In this document: positions 26,153 to 34,904 of the stretch, one piece after another
Numbering within the stretch: position 1 is the first letter of the stretch
Layout of the letters: every line of letters starts with the position of its first letter
From: JAVBNH01 sp031551635
GTDB taxonomy: Bacteria > Bacillota > Clostridia > Oscillospirales > Acutalibacteraceae
DNA length: 64,000 nt
Reading direction: 5' to 3'
Assembly (NCBI GenBank): GCA_031551635.1
Contig: JAVBNH010000027.1
Location: 35,620 to 99,619, forward strand
The notes under the pieces: model-generated
The model's input: only the letters and a program-made list of their open reading frames with translations
What the model was told of the DNA's origin: nothing
Databases searched by the model: none
Program-made: the position numbers and the translations under genes

Positions 26153-27529
26153 ATGGATAAAAAGCTACTTGATAAAAATCAGCAGATAACGCTAGACATA
26201 ACCGGCTTTTCGGCGGAGGGCAGCGGTGTAGGGCATTTTGAAGGTATGGCGGTTTTTGTTCCGGGCGCTGCCGCCGGGGACAAGCTGCTTGTTCATATAA
26301 TCATGGCAAAAAAGAATTATGCCATCGGAAAAATCGTTAAAATCATTAAGAGCGCGAAAATCCGCTGTGAATCTGACTGCACAGCCTTTCCGCGCTGCGG
26401 CGGCTGCGTGTTCAGGCACATAAAATATTCTGCCGAGCTTGAGCTAAAGCAGCAGAGGGTAAAAGACGCTTTTCAGCGAATCGGGCATCTATGCATCGAG
26501 CCACAGCTGATACTCAGCCTTGAGGGAACTAAAATCGACCGATACAGAAACAAGGCGCAATATCCTGTGCGCAAGGAAAGCGCTAATGTCAGCATAGGCT
26601 TTTTTGCCGAAAAAAGCCACAGAGTCATCGATTGCAAAAGCTGCAAGCTGCAGCCGTCAGAATTCGAAAAAATCCTCGAAGCCTTCAGCGAGTGGATAAG
26701 AGAAAAATTTATTTCGGTTTATAATGAAGATACAAAGGAAGGTCTGCTGCGGCATATTTATCTTCGAAAAGCATTTGCTACCGGCGAAATCATGGTTTGC
26801 GCAGTCATAAATTCTCAAAAGCTGCCCTTTGCGGATTTACTCATCAGCAAGCTCATTAAGGCTGAGCCGGGCATCAAGAGTATAGCCATAAACATTAACA
26901 CTGAAGACACCAATGTCATTTTAGGTAATAAATGCAGCATTATTTGGGGCTCGGATTATATTGAGGACATTCTTTGCGATATAAAAGTAAGGCTGTCCCC
27001 ACTTTCATTTTATCAGGTAAACCATGACGGCGCTGAAATGCTGTACAGTAAAGCCGCTCAGTACGCCGCCCTGACCGGAAAAGAGACGGTGCTGGATTTA
27101 TATTGCGGAGCCGGAACAATAGGCTTGACCATGGCAAAAAATGCGAAAAAAGTAATCGGCGTGGAAATCATAAGCGAAGCCGTCCGCGACGCAGTAACCA
27201 ACGCCGAAATAAACAATATAAAAAACGCCGAATTCCTCTGCATGGACGCAGAAAAAGCGGCGTTAAAATTACAAAGTGAAAAGACAAACTGTGATGTAGT
27301 TGTAGTCGACCCTCCGCGCAAAGGCTGCGACAGGGAACTGCTGAACGTCATCGCCGAAATCGCCCCGAGCCGCATAGTCTATGTCTCCTGCGACCCCGCG
27401 ACCCTCGCGAGAGACTGCGAAATCCTCACCGAAAAAGGCTACGAAATAAAAGAAGCCACCCCGGTGGACATGTTCCCGAGAACCGCGCATGTCGAGACGG
27501 TGGTACTGCTTTCCCACAAAGTCAGATAG
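26153..27529 (+). CDS. rlmD: 23S rRNA (uracil-5-)-methyltransferase RlmD/RumA type
   Basis: A class I SAM methyltransferase that makes 5-methyluridine in rRNA (or tRNA in some Firmicute members). It has an N-terminal TRAM domain (ITLDITGFSAEGSGVGHF), an iron-sulphur cysteine set (CESDCTAFPRCGGCVF and CKSCKL), then motif I VLDLYCGAGTIGLTMA, VVVDPPRKGCDRELL, and the catalytic cysteine in IVYVSCDPATLARD. The length is normal for the family. The start is uncertain: ATG 26132 lies about six bases from the predicted transcript start, while ATG 26153 has GGA seven bases upstream and gives a typical N-terminus, so the latter is used. Clostridia often carry several RumA paralogues; uridine position cannot be assigned. 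Confidence 0.9.
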   Translation: MDKKLLDKNQQITLDITGFSAEGSGVGHFEGMAVFVPGAAAGDKLLVHIIMAKKNYAIGKIVKIIKSAKIRCESDCTAFPRCGGCVFRHIKYSAELELKQQRVKDAFQRIGHLCIEPQLILSLEGTKIDRYRNKAQYPVRKESANVSIGFFAEKSHRVIDCKSCKLQPSEFEKILEAFSEWIREKFISVYNEDTKEGLLRHIYLRKAFATGEIMVCAVINSQKLPFADLLISKLIKAEPGIKSIAININTEDTNVILGNKCSIIWGSDYIEDILCDIKVRLSPLSFYQVNHDGAEMLYSKAAQYAALTGKETVLDLYCGAGTIGLTMAKNAKKVIGVEIISEAVRDAVTNAEINNIKNAEFLCMDAEKAALKLQSEKTNCDVVVVDPPRKGCDRELLNVIAEIAPSRIVYVSCDPATLARDCEILTEKGYEIKEATPVDMFPRTAHVETVVLLSHKVR

Positions 27530-27658
27530 TTATATCAATTTAAAATTGGAGTTTAACAAAGGTGAAGTATAAATACCTATCGTCGCATAGTTAAGTCTAT
27601 TCTTATTGGACGAAAACATCTGATTTGATAATTATTTTACCATTGGAGGTGGACTTAA

Positions 27659-28715
27659 ATGTTTTCATTAGATTCAAAAACGTTGTCCCTAAATAATAAA
27701 GTGTGCAAAGGAAAACCCAATATTAAACTAACAGTTGGTTTTATTGATGAAGATGGCGTGAAAACAATAAAAGTTTTTAATGAAGCTGGCGAGATCGAAA
27801 ACTCTAATTACGTCTATGAGATTGGATCAATCACAAAAACTTTTACCACTTCCTTGCTAGCTATGTATATTCAACAACAAAAAATGTCACTTGACGATTC
27901 AATTCTAAAATATGTTAATGGCTTGGATTCCGGAAAATATTATCCAACATTAAAGCGTCTTTGCACACATACAGCAGGTTACGCGCAATCGCTTCCGTTT
28001 AATGGATGGGTGGAATTCTATAGAAAGACATTAAACACTAGAGCAACAGGCGCTTTTCCTTTCCAATTGGACATAGAAAAGATGAAAACGTTCTTGCAAA
28101 AAAACGAATTACAAGATAAAGATTATAAATGGTCATATTCAAATTTTGGCATAGCATTAGTCGGGTACGCAATCGGCAAAGTATCTGGCAATGGATACCA
28201 TGAAACAATGGACGCTTTTTTACTTAATGAACTTGGACTGAAGTACACTTATACAGGAACCCGTCCAAATGAAAATTTGCATGGGTTCAACAGAAAAAAT
28301 AAAGACATTGGCAACTGGAAATGGGGGAACGACCTCACAGCTCCAGCAGGAGACATTAGTACCTTAGTGGGCTGAAAGCGCAATAAAAAACAATTCTTGG
28401 GTTGTGGGCTTGGCATGCCAAACCCACGTTAGTTCAACAGCAGAGGATTTATTAACTTACGCACATATAAATATGAATGAAATAAAACCTTACTTGAGGC
28501 TTTGTCATCAAAAACATGCAAGTTCAAAAAAACATGATATGGGACTTGGTTGGATTATGCAAAAAAATAATAATAATGTTTTGTGGCATAATGGAGGAAC
28601 AGGTGCATTCAAGTCATTTTTAGGGTTTAACAAGCAGAAAAAGATCGCATCGGTTGTGTTATCAAATTATTTCGTTAACACGGAGATAATAGGTTTAAAC
28701 ATTCTTGAGAATTAA
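27659..28715 (+). pseudogene. Class C beta-lactamase-like serine hydrolase, disrupted by a repeat
   Basis: Two reading frames together give one serine hydrolase of the AmpC/penicillin-binding-protein-like family. The first (27659-28375) carries the nucleophile motif YEIGSITKTFTTSLLA (Ser-x-x-Lys) and YSNFG (Tyr-x-Asn); the second (to 28715) carries HNGGTGAFKSFLGF, the KTG-equivalent motif. Between them lies a 73-bp repeat at 28359-28431. Removing exactly these 73 bases rejoins GAC ATT AGT TCA ACA GCA GAG (DISSTAE) in frame. As it stands translation ends after STLVG within the repeat. The gene has a good GGAGG site, no signal peptide, and base use more AT-rich than its neighbours. Codon-level decay is otherwise not obvious, so the insertion may be recent. 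Confidence 0.9.
28359..28431 (+). repeat. Dispersed 73-bp repeat, copy 4 (inside a gene)
   Basis: A 73-base insertion from GTACCTTAGTGGGCTGAAAGC to ACCCACGTTA, flanked by TTA on each side (or TTAGT if the ends are counted differently). It breaks the serine hydrolase gene, which fixes the length and boundaries of the element. Confidence 0.95.
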
Positions 28716-28752
28716 AAAAAGTTGACAATAATAATGATATTACAAAACAATT

Positions 28753-28867
28753 CCAAAGTTAAAATCTAAACACTGCCAAAGTCAAAAGCGAAACAACGCC
28801 AAAGTCAAAAGTAAAACAACGCCAAAGTCAAAAGTAAAACAGCGCCAAAGTCAAAAGCGAAATGTTG
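28753..28867 (+). repeat. Tandem array, five 23-bp units
   Basis: Units of the form CCAAAGTCAAAAGYRAAACARCG repeat five times without spacers; the first unit is diverged and the last ends in TTGACA, the -35 hexamer of the following promoter. Confidence 0.9.
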
Positions 28868-28893
28868 ACAAAGTTCAAAGTTTTGGGTATAAT
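28865..28893 (+). promoter_or_regulatory. Consensus promoter of the third ATPase
   Basis: TTGACA at 28865-28870, 17-base spacer, TATAAT at 28888-28893. The -35 overlaps the end of the 23-bp array, so the array may influence this promoter. Confidence 0.88.
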
Positions 28894-28911
28894 AATCATG
28901 GGTGATTGAAT

Positions 28912-30180
28912 TTGAGTAACAATTATATAAAACGTATTTCAGACGAAAAATTGGAGCTTCTACTGAGAGCTAAAGGCGCGGTTTTGATTGAGGGACCCAA
29001 ATGGTGCGGAAAAACAAGCTCGGCTGAAGAAAAAGCCGGGAGTATTCTTTATATGCAGGATCCAGACACCTCGAAGGCTAATATTTTGACAGCAAAAACA
29101 AAACCCTCCCTGTTGCTGGAAGGCGATACGCCGCGTCTTCTGGATGAATGGCAGGTTGCTCCGGAGCTTTGGAACGCCGTCAGATTCGCCGTTGACAAAC
29201 GCAGAGAAAGCGGTCAGTTTATTTTGACCGGTTCTGTTATTCCGACTAGAACCGATGATATGCACACAGGCACCGGAAGAATTGCTCGAATGAAGATGCG
29301 GACAATGTCACTTTTTGAGTCGGGTGATTCGTCAGGTGAAATTTCTCTTGGGTCATTATTTGGCGGTGAGGAGGATATGGAAGGTATATCGAAGCTATCC
29401 ATTGAGCAAATAGCTTTTTTGATAAATCGGGGTGGTTGGCCTGCTGCTGCGCGTGAAAAAAGTGAAAAAATAGCTCTGACTATTTCGAGTGATTATCTGG
29501 AAGCTGTTGCAAATGAGGATATTTCAAAAGCGGACGGAATAGAAAAAAGTCCCGACAGAGTCAAAAGCCTGATTCGATCCTTGTCGAGAAATGTTTCATG
29601 CGAGGCTAAGACTTCAACCATTGTCGCTGACCTAAAGGTGAACGATGAAGCATTATCGCAGGTGACGGTTGACCAATATATAAATGCTTTAAAAAATATT
29701 TTTGTTATTGAGGATTTACCTGCTTGGAGCGTTAAGCTGCGCTCAAAAACCGCGCTGCGGACAAGCGCAAAAAGACACTTTACCGACCCCTCGATAGCCG
29801 CTGCTTCCCTTCGCGCGACGCCAAAAAGATTGCTGTCTGATTTTAACACCTTCGGTTTTCTTTTTGAATCGCTTTGCATCAGGGATTTACGTGTTTACGC
29901 TGAAAGCATTGATGGGAGAGTATTTCATTTTCGCGATAAAAGCGGCTTGGAAGCTGACGCAGTTATTCAGCTTGAAGACGGACGGTGGGGCGCAGTTGAG
30001 ATAAAAATGGGTGCGGGCGAGGTTGAGGAGGCTGCCGAAAATTTATTAAAATTAAAGAATTATATAGACACTGACAAAATGAATGAGCCATCGTTTTTGA
30101 TGGTTCTTACCGGTACACAGTACGCTTTTCGAATGAAAAATGGAGTTTGGGTAGTGCCGCTCGGGTGTTTGAAAAATTAA
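28912..30180 (+). CDS. Standalone AAA+ ATPase with DUF4143 domain
   Basis: A 422-residue AAA_14/DUF4143 protein. Walker A is IEGPKWCGKTSSAEE near residue 28, and the Walker B-like segment is PRLLDEWQVAPELWNAVRFAVD. ILTGSVIPTRTDD is the family's sensor block. The C-terminal region FHFRDKSGLEADAVIQL...WGAVEIKMG carries the D...ExK nuclease-like pattern. TTG 28912 is preferred as start, five bases after GGGTGAT; another TTG lies at 28906. It is followed by a carbohydrate operon after 20 bases. The leader from TATAAT to the start resembles that of the first ATPase although the proteins belong to different branches. The molecular role is unknown. Confidence 0.85.
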   Translation: MSNNYIKRISDEKLELLLRAKGAVLIEGPKWCGKTSSAEEKAGSILYMQDPDTSKANILTAKTKPSLLLEGDTPRLLDEWQVAPELWNAVRFAVDKRRESGQFILTGSVIPTRTDDMHTGTGRIARMKMRTMSLFESGDSSGEISLGSLFGGEEDMEGISKLSIEQIAFLINRGGWPAAAREKSEKIALTISSDYLEAVANEDISKADGIEKSPDRVKSLIRSLSRNVSCEAKTSTIVADLKVNDEALSQVTVDQYINALKNIFVIEDLPAWSVKLRSKTALRTSAKRHFTDPSIAAASLRATPKRLLSDFNTFGFLFESLCIRDLRVYAESIDGRVFHFRDKSGLEADAVIQLEDGRWGAVEIKMGAGEVEEAAENLLKLKNYIDTDKMNEPSFLMVLTGTQYAFRMKNGVWVVPLGCLKN

Positions 30181-30200
30181 ACTATTTTTAAGGAGTTATT

Positions 30201-31406
30201 ATGACAACTTTCGCAACCTATTTTCAGAACGACAAGGAAAAACCTCTTGTTTACGGCGAAATTAACCTGATAAATCCGCCGAGAAGGCGGCTGAGGCTTG
30301 AGGATGAAAAAACCGGCGTTCCGGTGCGGACGGTCTTTGCCGGATTTTGCGGCACTGACTTCGAGCTGATGCAAATGGCGCGGCGCGGTGAAATGACGCC
30401 GAAATTTCCGTCAGGCGAAAAACGCCTGATTAACGGTCACGAGGGTGTCGTGTGGGTGCCGGGTGAAAACCGCTTTGCCATAGTTCTCATTCGCGGCGGC
30501 AACAGCTACGACCCCACCCGCTTCACTGAGGAGGAGGATTATTTTGAATATGGCTGTGACGGCGCGGACGGTCTTTTCAGCGACTTCAATTACTATAATC
30601 CCGATATGCTGCTGCATCTGCCGCCGGCATATGAAAATCTTCAAAAAATTCCGCTGTCACTTGCCAAAAAGCTTGTTTTTTGCGACCCCTACGCCTGCGC
30701 GGTTTTTCAGAGGGAGCGTATGGAGGACATTGGGGCGGCGCAGAATTTCCGTGTGCTGATGGCTCAGAACGACTGCGGCGAAGCTGAGGCGATGAAGCTT
30801 GCTGTCGCCGCGACCTTCAAGAGGGTAGTCATATTCGGTCTTGGTACAACAGGTCTATTCATCGGCGACCAGATTCGGCGCTCATACCCTGAAGCCGCGA
30901 TTCTTTTTGTCGGCAGAAGCGCGCCGGACAGCGAAAAGGTGCGTTTCGCGCTCAGAGAGGTCAGAGCGGATTACTTCTGCTGCGACAATATGAGCGAGGA
31001 GGAAACCGCTCGTGGAATCTGCCGGGAAATCGGCGGCAAGGCGAGCGTTTTTGTAGGCACTAGCGGCGCAGAGGTTGAGCACAGAATAGCTTTCAAGCAT
31101 GAGGTTCTCGGCTGTAACGGGATTTACAACAGCTTTTCACTAGGTCCGAAGGTGCAGTTTGATACAATGCCCTTCGGCTTTAAAAACCATGTTATAATGT
31201 CATCGATTAATTTTACAAGGGCGCATATGGAGAAGGCAATCGAAATTCTCTGCGAGAGCCGTTTTGATGAAATTGTGTCGCTTATTGACAAGGAAACATT
31301 TATAAGCGACCCGATTTATGCCTATGAAAACTTGATATACTCAAAGGGTTCGCCGACAAAAACAGCGGTAATATGGGATAATGAATATTTAGACAATATA
31401 TTGTAA
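30201..31406 (+). CDS. Zinc-type sugar dehydrogenase (MDR, glucose dehydrogenase-like)
   Basis: A 401-residue medium-chain dehydrogenase of the glucose/aldose dehydrogenase type. The catalytic zinc segment FCGTDFELM (Cys, Asp) and NGHEGVV (His, Glu) are present, and the nucleotide-binding strand is VVIFGLGTTGLFIGDQI. It is longer than alcohol dehydrogenases, with insertions around residues 90-160, as in archaeal-type glucose dehydrogenases. AAGGAG lies seven bases before the ATG. It is the first gene of a tight plus-strand run with a second dehydrogenase, a lactonase-like amidohydrolase, an alpha-L-fucosidase and a glycosidase. Oxidation of fucose or a related 6-deoxy sugar is a reasonable inference; the specificity is not visible in sequence. 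Confidence 0.78.
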   Translation: MTTFATYFQNDKEKPLVYGEINLINPPRRRLRLEDEKTGVPVRTVFAGFCGTDFELMQMARRGEMTPKFPSGEKRLINGHEGVVWVPGENRFAIVLIRGGNSYDPTRFTEEEDYFEYGCDGADGLFSDFNYYNPDMLLHLPPAYENLQKIPLSLAKKLVFCDPYACAVFQRERMEDIGAAQNFRVLMAQNDCGEAEAMKLAVAATFKRVVIFGLGTTGLFIGDQIRRSYPEAAILFVGRSAPDSEKVRFALREVRADYFCCDNMSEEETARGICREIGGKASVFVGTSGAEVEHRIAFKHEVLGCNGIYNSFSLGPKVQFDTMPFGFKNHVIMSSINFTRAHMEKAIEILCESRFDEIVSLIDKETFISDPIYAYENLIYSKGSPTKTAVIWDNEYLDNIL

Positions 31407-31418
31407 GCGGAGGTTTAT

Positions 31419-32438
31419 ATGAAGGCTGTTCGAATTGTTAAACCGGGCGAGATTGATATATTTGATTTGCCGATGCCGTTAGCGCGTGAGGGTGAGGCCT
31501 TGCTGAGGGTGAAATACTGCGGAATTTGCGGCGCGGATGTCGCAAGCTTTACGGGAAATCAGCCCTTTACGACCTATCCCCGCATTCCCGGTCATGAATT
31601 TTCGGCGGAAATTGTTGAAATCGGCGAAAATGACAAGGGTCTGAGCGCTGGAGATATAGTGACCTGCAACCCTTATTTTAACTGCGGCAGCTGCTATTCC
31701 TGCAAGCGCTCCCTTGTCAATGCCTGCACCGACAATCAGACAATGGGTGTGCAGCGTGACGGCAGTTTTTGCGAGTTATTAACGATGCCTATATCGCGGA
31801 TTATAAGCGGCAAAGGTCTGAGCGCAAAGGAGCTTGCGCTCATTGAGCCGTTCTCAATAAGTCAGCACGCCCTCTCACGCGCCGAAATAAAAAAGGGAGA
31901 CAAACTGCTCATAGTCGGCGGGGGACCTATAGGGCTTTTCGCACTTATTGCCGCGAAACGAATGGGTGCGGCAGTCGCAGTCGCGGATATTCTCGATAAC
32001 CGTCTTGCGCTTGCAAGGGAATACGGAGCGGATTTGACATTTAATACAAAAACTGCAGACTTGAAGAGTGAAGGCGATAAATTTACCGGCGGAAACGGCT
32101 TCGATGTGTGCGTGGAGGCATGCGGCGCACCCGAAACTCTCCTGCTTTGCATTGACAGCGCCGCTTTCGGCGCGAATATCATACTAATCGGCAACACAAA
32201 AAGGGAAGTTACCTTTAATCATTCGATACTGCTTAAAAAAGAGCTGAATATTTTCGGCAGCCGTAACGCTTTCACAAAAGATTTTGCGGCCCTCATCGAT
32301 ATGGCTTTAAATCGTGAGGTTGATGTGACGAAAATGGTCAGTGCGGTTTATAAAATGGGAGATACCGCCAAAGCCTTCGAGGCTCTGGCGAATAATGATG
32401 GCAGCCTTGCTAAAGTGCTTGTTGAAATAGTTTTATAA
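31419..32438 (+). CDS. Zinc-dependent alcohol/polyol dehydrogenase
   Basis: A 339-residue MDR enzyme similar to sorbitol, threonine and L-gulonate 5-dehydrogenases. Catalytic zinc residues lie in YCGICGADVASF and IPGHEFSAEIVEIGE. The structural-zinc loop has four cysteines (CNPYFNCGSCYSCKRSLVNAC). The NAD-binding motif is LLIVGGGPIGLFALIAAKRMGA. GGAGG lies upstream of the ATG, 12 bases after the previous gene. In an operon with a lactonase-like protein and a fucosidase, it may oxidise a later intermediate such as a 2-keto-3-deoxy sugar acid, which is a known step in oxidative fucose catabolism. That assignment is from context. Confidence 0.85.
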   Translation: MKAVRIVKPGEIDIFDLPMPLAREGEALLRVKYCGICGADVASFTGNQPFTTYPRIPGHEFSAEIVEIGENDKGLSAGDIVTCNPYFNCGSCYSCKRSLVNACTDNQTMGVQRDGSFCELLTMPISRIISGKGLSAKELALIEPFSISQHALSRAEIKKGDKLLIVGGGPIGLFALIAAKRMGAAVAVADILDNRLALAREYGADLTFNTKTADLKSEGDKFTGGNGFDVCVEACGAPETLLLCIDSAAFGANIILIGNTKREVTFNHSILLKKELNIFGSRNAFTKDFAALIDMALNREVDVTKMVSAVYKMGDTAKAFEALANNDGSLAKVLVEIVL

Positions 32439-32450
32439 GGTCGTGATTTT

Positions 32451-33326
32451 ATTCTAATCATAGATTCTCATTTGCATTTATGGAAACGTCAGCAGGGGCG
32501 ACTTAACGGTCAGCCTGTTCTCTCACTAAAAAACGGACGCAGCTTTTTCGGCAAAGACGAGGTGCAGATGATGCCGCCTTATATGCTTAAAAGCGAAAAT
32601 ACTGCTGAAATGCTGATGTCGAACATGGACTATGCCCGGGTTTCAGGCTGCGTTGTGACGGGGGAGGAAATAGACGGAAATCAGGACGATTATCTCCTGA
32701 GAGCGAAAAAACTTTTCGGCGAACGTATGAAGATTTGCAGCCTTTATGAGGAGGGAAAAAGCTATACCCTTGAAGGCTTTGACGGCATAAAGCTTTGTGC
32801 CGGTCGCCTTCCTGAGCAGGACTTGACAAAGCATTATAAGGTGTTCGAAGATGCCTGCAACGAGGGAAAATTTGTCTCAATTGACCTCGCGGACGGTGAC
32901 ACTCAGGTCTCGTCGCTGAGGGAGATTATAATTCAGCTGCCCAGGCTCAGAGTTGCAATAGGACACTTCGGTATGGTCACAAGAGATGGTTGGCTCGAGC
33001 AGATACGCCTTGCGCGGTATGAAAATGTAAGAATAGAGAGCGGCGGCATCACATGGCTTTTTAACAGCGAATTTTACCCTTATCCTTCCGCCGTAGACGC
33101 TGTAAACGAAGCCGCCGAAATCTGCTCCTTCGACAAACTCATGTGGGGGAGCGATTACCCGCGTACAATGACAGCGATTACTTATAAAATGAGCTATGAT
33201 TTTATTTCTAAATCGGATAAAATCAGCGAGGAAAACAAGGCGAAATTCCTCGGTTTGAACGCAAAAAGCTTTTACGGTTTCAGTGAGCTCAGTATACCGG
33301 AATATATAAAGAATATGGTTGAGTAA
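32451..33326 (+). CDS. Amidohydrolase, probable sugar-acid lactonase, apparent AUU start
   Basis: An Amidohydro_2 protein of about 292 residues. The motif IIDSHLHLW is the family's metal-binding start, typical of L-fucono- and L-rhamnono-lactonase-like enzymes; later ligands are in RVAIGHFGMVTRDGW and LMWGSDYPRTM. The frame between the previous gene's stop (32436-32438) and this motif has no ATG, GTG or TTG. The first TTG (32472) would remove the HxH. ATT at 32451, ten bases after AAGG, is the best candidate start and would give MLIIDSHLHLW. Context with two dehydrogenases and an alpha-L-fucosidase suggests hydrolysis of L-fuconolactone. A sequencing error in this short stretch is the main alternative. 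Confidence 0.72.
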   Translation: MLIIDSHLHLWKRQQGRLNGQPVLSLKNGRSFFGKDEVQMMPPYMLKSENTAEMLMSNMDYARVSGCVVTGEEIDGNQDDYLLRAKKLFGERMKICSLYEEGKSYTLEGFDGIKLCAGRLPEQDLTKHYKVFEDACNEGKFVSIDLADGDTQVSSLREIIIQLPRLRVAIGHFGMVTRDGWLEQIRLARYENVRIESGGITWLFNSEFYPYPSAVDAVNEAAEICSFDKLMWGSDYPRTMTAITYKMSYDFISKSDKISEENKAKFLGLNAKSFYGFSELSIPEYIKNMVE

Positions 33327-33339
33327 TGGGAGCGGTTTA

Positions 33340-34821
33340 ATGGATAACAAGAAGCTAATCGCAGATTATCTAACAGTAATTGATGAGGTAATTGAAAAGG
33401 GTGAATATAAAGATAACTGGGACAGTCTTTCAAAATATCCCGCCGCCGCGTGGTACAGCGAGGCGAAATTTGGCATGTTTATTCACTGGGGTGTGTATAG
33501 CGTGCCCGCTTTTTTCAGCGAATGGTACACGCGCATGATGCTCTACCGCGGGAACCCTACATACTGGTACCACCGCTACAAATACGGCAAAAAATTCAGC
33601 TATCGCGACTTTATTCCAATGTTTAAAGCAGAGAATTTTAACGCGGCGGCATGGGCTGAAACCGCCAAAAACACCGGCTGCCGCTTTATGATGCCCGTTG
33701 CGGAGCACCATGACGGCTTTAAACTGTACGACAGCGACCTCAGCAGGTGGACGAGTGTCAATATGGGTCCCATGCGCGATATTATAGGCGAGCTGAAAAC
33801 AGCCTGCGAAAAAACGGGCATAATATTTTCCACCTCAAGCCACAGGGCTGAGCATTACTGGTTCAATAACGGCTGCATTACCCTCGGCTATAAAACAGAG
33901 GTTCTCGACGAGGAATACCGAGACCTCTACGGTCCCTGCGTGAGCGTGCGCAAGGGCAACAATTTGTTTGTTATGTTAAAGGAGGAGCGCGGGATTGACC
34001 CGGATAAGGACTGGCTCGAGGACTGGCTTGTTTCCTCCTGCGACCTTATTGACCGCTATCAGCCGGCTTCGCTTTTCTTTGACTGGTGGGTTTCTCACAA
34101 GGCTTTTCGCCCTTATATGAAAAAATTCCTCGCATATTACTACAATCGCTCGAGGGAATGGGGCAGGGAGGTCTGCGTCTATTATAAGTCGGACGCGGTG
34201 ATGTATAACTGCGCGGTTTTTGACCGTGAGCGTGGTCAGATTTCCGGCGTTAGCCCTTACATATGGCAGGGTGAGACGGCTACAGCGAAAAACGCGTGGT
34301 CATACTGTGTGACAAATGTTTATAAAAAAAGCGAAAAAATAGCTTGTAATATGCTTGATGTTATTTCAAAAAACGGCTGCTTTGTACTTAATATAGGTCC
34401 CAAGGCGGACGGTACTATCTGCGAAAAAGAAATGTCAATTTTGCGCGATATGGGCGAATTTACAAAAAAGAATGAAGAAGCTATCTGGGGAACAAAGCCC
34501 TATAAAGTAGCCTGGGAAGGCAAGACTCAGAAGGCGGGGACGGCTAAAGAAAATTTTAAATACTCAAAAGAGGATTTCCGTTTTACTTATAAAAACGGTG
34601 TGATTTACGCCTTCGCTCTCATCGCTAAGGGCAGAAAAACCTTTAAAATCAAGTCACTCGCCCAGAGCCGTGACATGTTTAATTTTGAGATTCTGAATAT
34701 TGAGCTGCTCGGTGAAAGCAGTTCGGTCAAATATTCACTGTCGGAGAAATATCTTGAGTTGAGGCTTGACAAAGCAGTCGCGCATAATATGCCTGTTTGC
34801 TTTAAAATATCGGTCGACTAA
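33340..34821 (+). CDS. Alpha-L-fucosidase (GH29)
   Basis: A 493-residue GH29 protein. It has the family opening WYSEAKFGMFIHWGVYSVPAFFSEWY, the substrate-contact stretch RFMMPVAEHHDGFKLYDSDLSRW, and the catalytic-nucleophile region PASLFFDWW. ISKNGCFVLNIGPKADGTI, which fixes the end of the catalytic barrel, is also typical. A beta-sandwich tail follows. No signal peptide is seen, so it is probably cytoplasmic and acts on imported oligosaccharides. ATG 33340 is used because GGGAG lies eight bases upstream; the longer frame would overlap the previous gene. Its stop codon TAA is contributed by copy 6 of the 73-bp repeat, so its extreme C-terminus may have been altered by that insertion. Confidence 0.88.
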   Translation: MDNKKLIADYLTVIDEVIEKGEYKDNWDSLSKYPAAAWYSEAKFGMFIHWGVYSVPAFFSEWYTRMMLYRGNPTYWYHRYKYGKKFSYRDFIPMFKAENFNAAAWAETAKNTGCRFMMPVAEHHDGFKLYDSDLSRWTSVNMGPMRDIIGELKTACEKTGIIFSTSSHRAEHYWFNNGCITLGYKTEVLDEEYRDLYGPCVSVRKGNNLFVMLKEERGIDPDKDWLEDWLVSSCDLIDRYQPASLFFDWWVSHKAFRPYMKKFLAYYYNRSREWGREVCVYYKSDAVMYNCAVFDRERGQISGVSPYIWQGETATAKNAWSYCVTNVYKKSEKIACNMLDVISKNGCFVLNIGPKADGTICEKEMSILRDMGEFTKKNEEAIWGTKPYKVAWEGKTQKAGTAKENFKYSKEDFRFTYKNGVIYAFALIAKGRKTFKIKSLAQSRDMFNFEILNIELLGESSSVKYSLSEKYLELRLDKAVAHNMPVCFKISVD

Positions 34822-34891
34822 CGTGGGCTTGGCTTGGCATGTCCACAATCCAAGTCCTGTTTTTATTGAGCTTACAGACCTATTAAGGTAC
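34819..34891 (-). repeat. Dispersed 73-bp repeat, copy 6 (inverted)
   Basis: A 73-base minus-strand copy with TTA at both ends. Its right end overlaps the fucosidase stop codon and its left end lies eight bases before the GGAG of the next gene. Confidence 0.88.
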
Positions 34892-34904
34892 TAAAAGGAG
34901 AATA

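Noticed and set aside
27659..28715. Two separate genes instead of one broken gene
   Set aside because: The second half has no own ribosome binding site, and removal of the 73-bp repeat rejoins the frame exactly across conserved motifs.
28753..28867. CRISPR-like array
   Set aside because: The 23-bp units are directly adjacent with no unique spacers and no cas genes; it is a simple tandem array.
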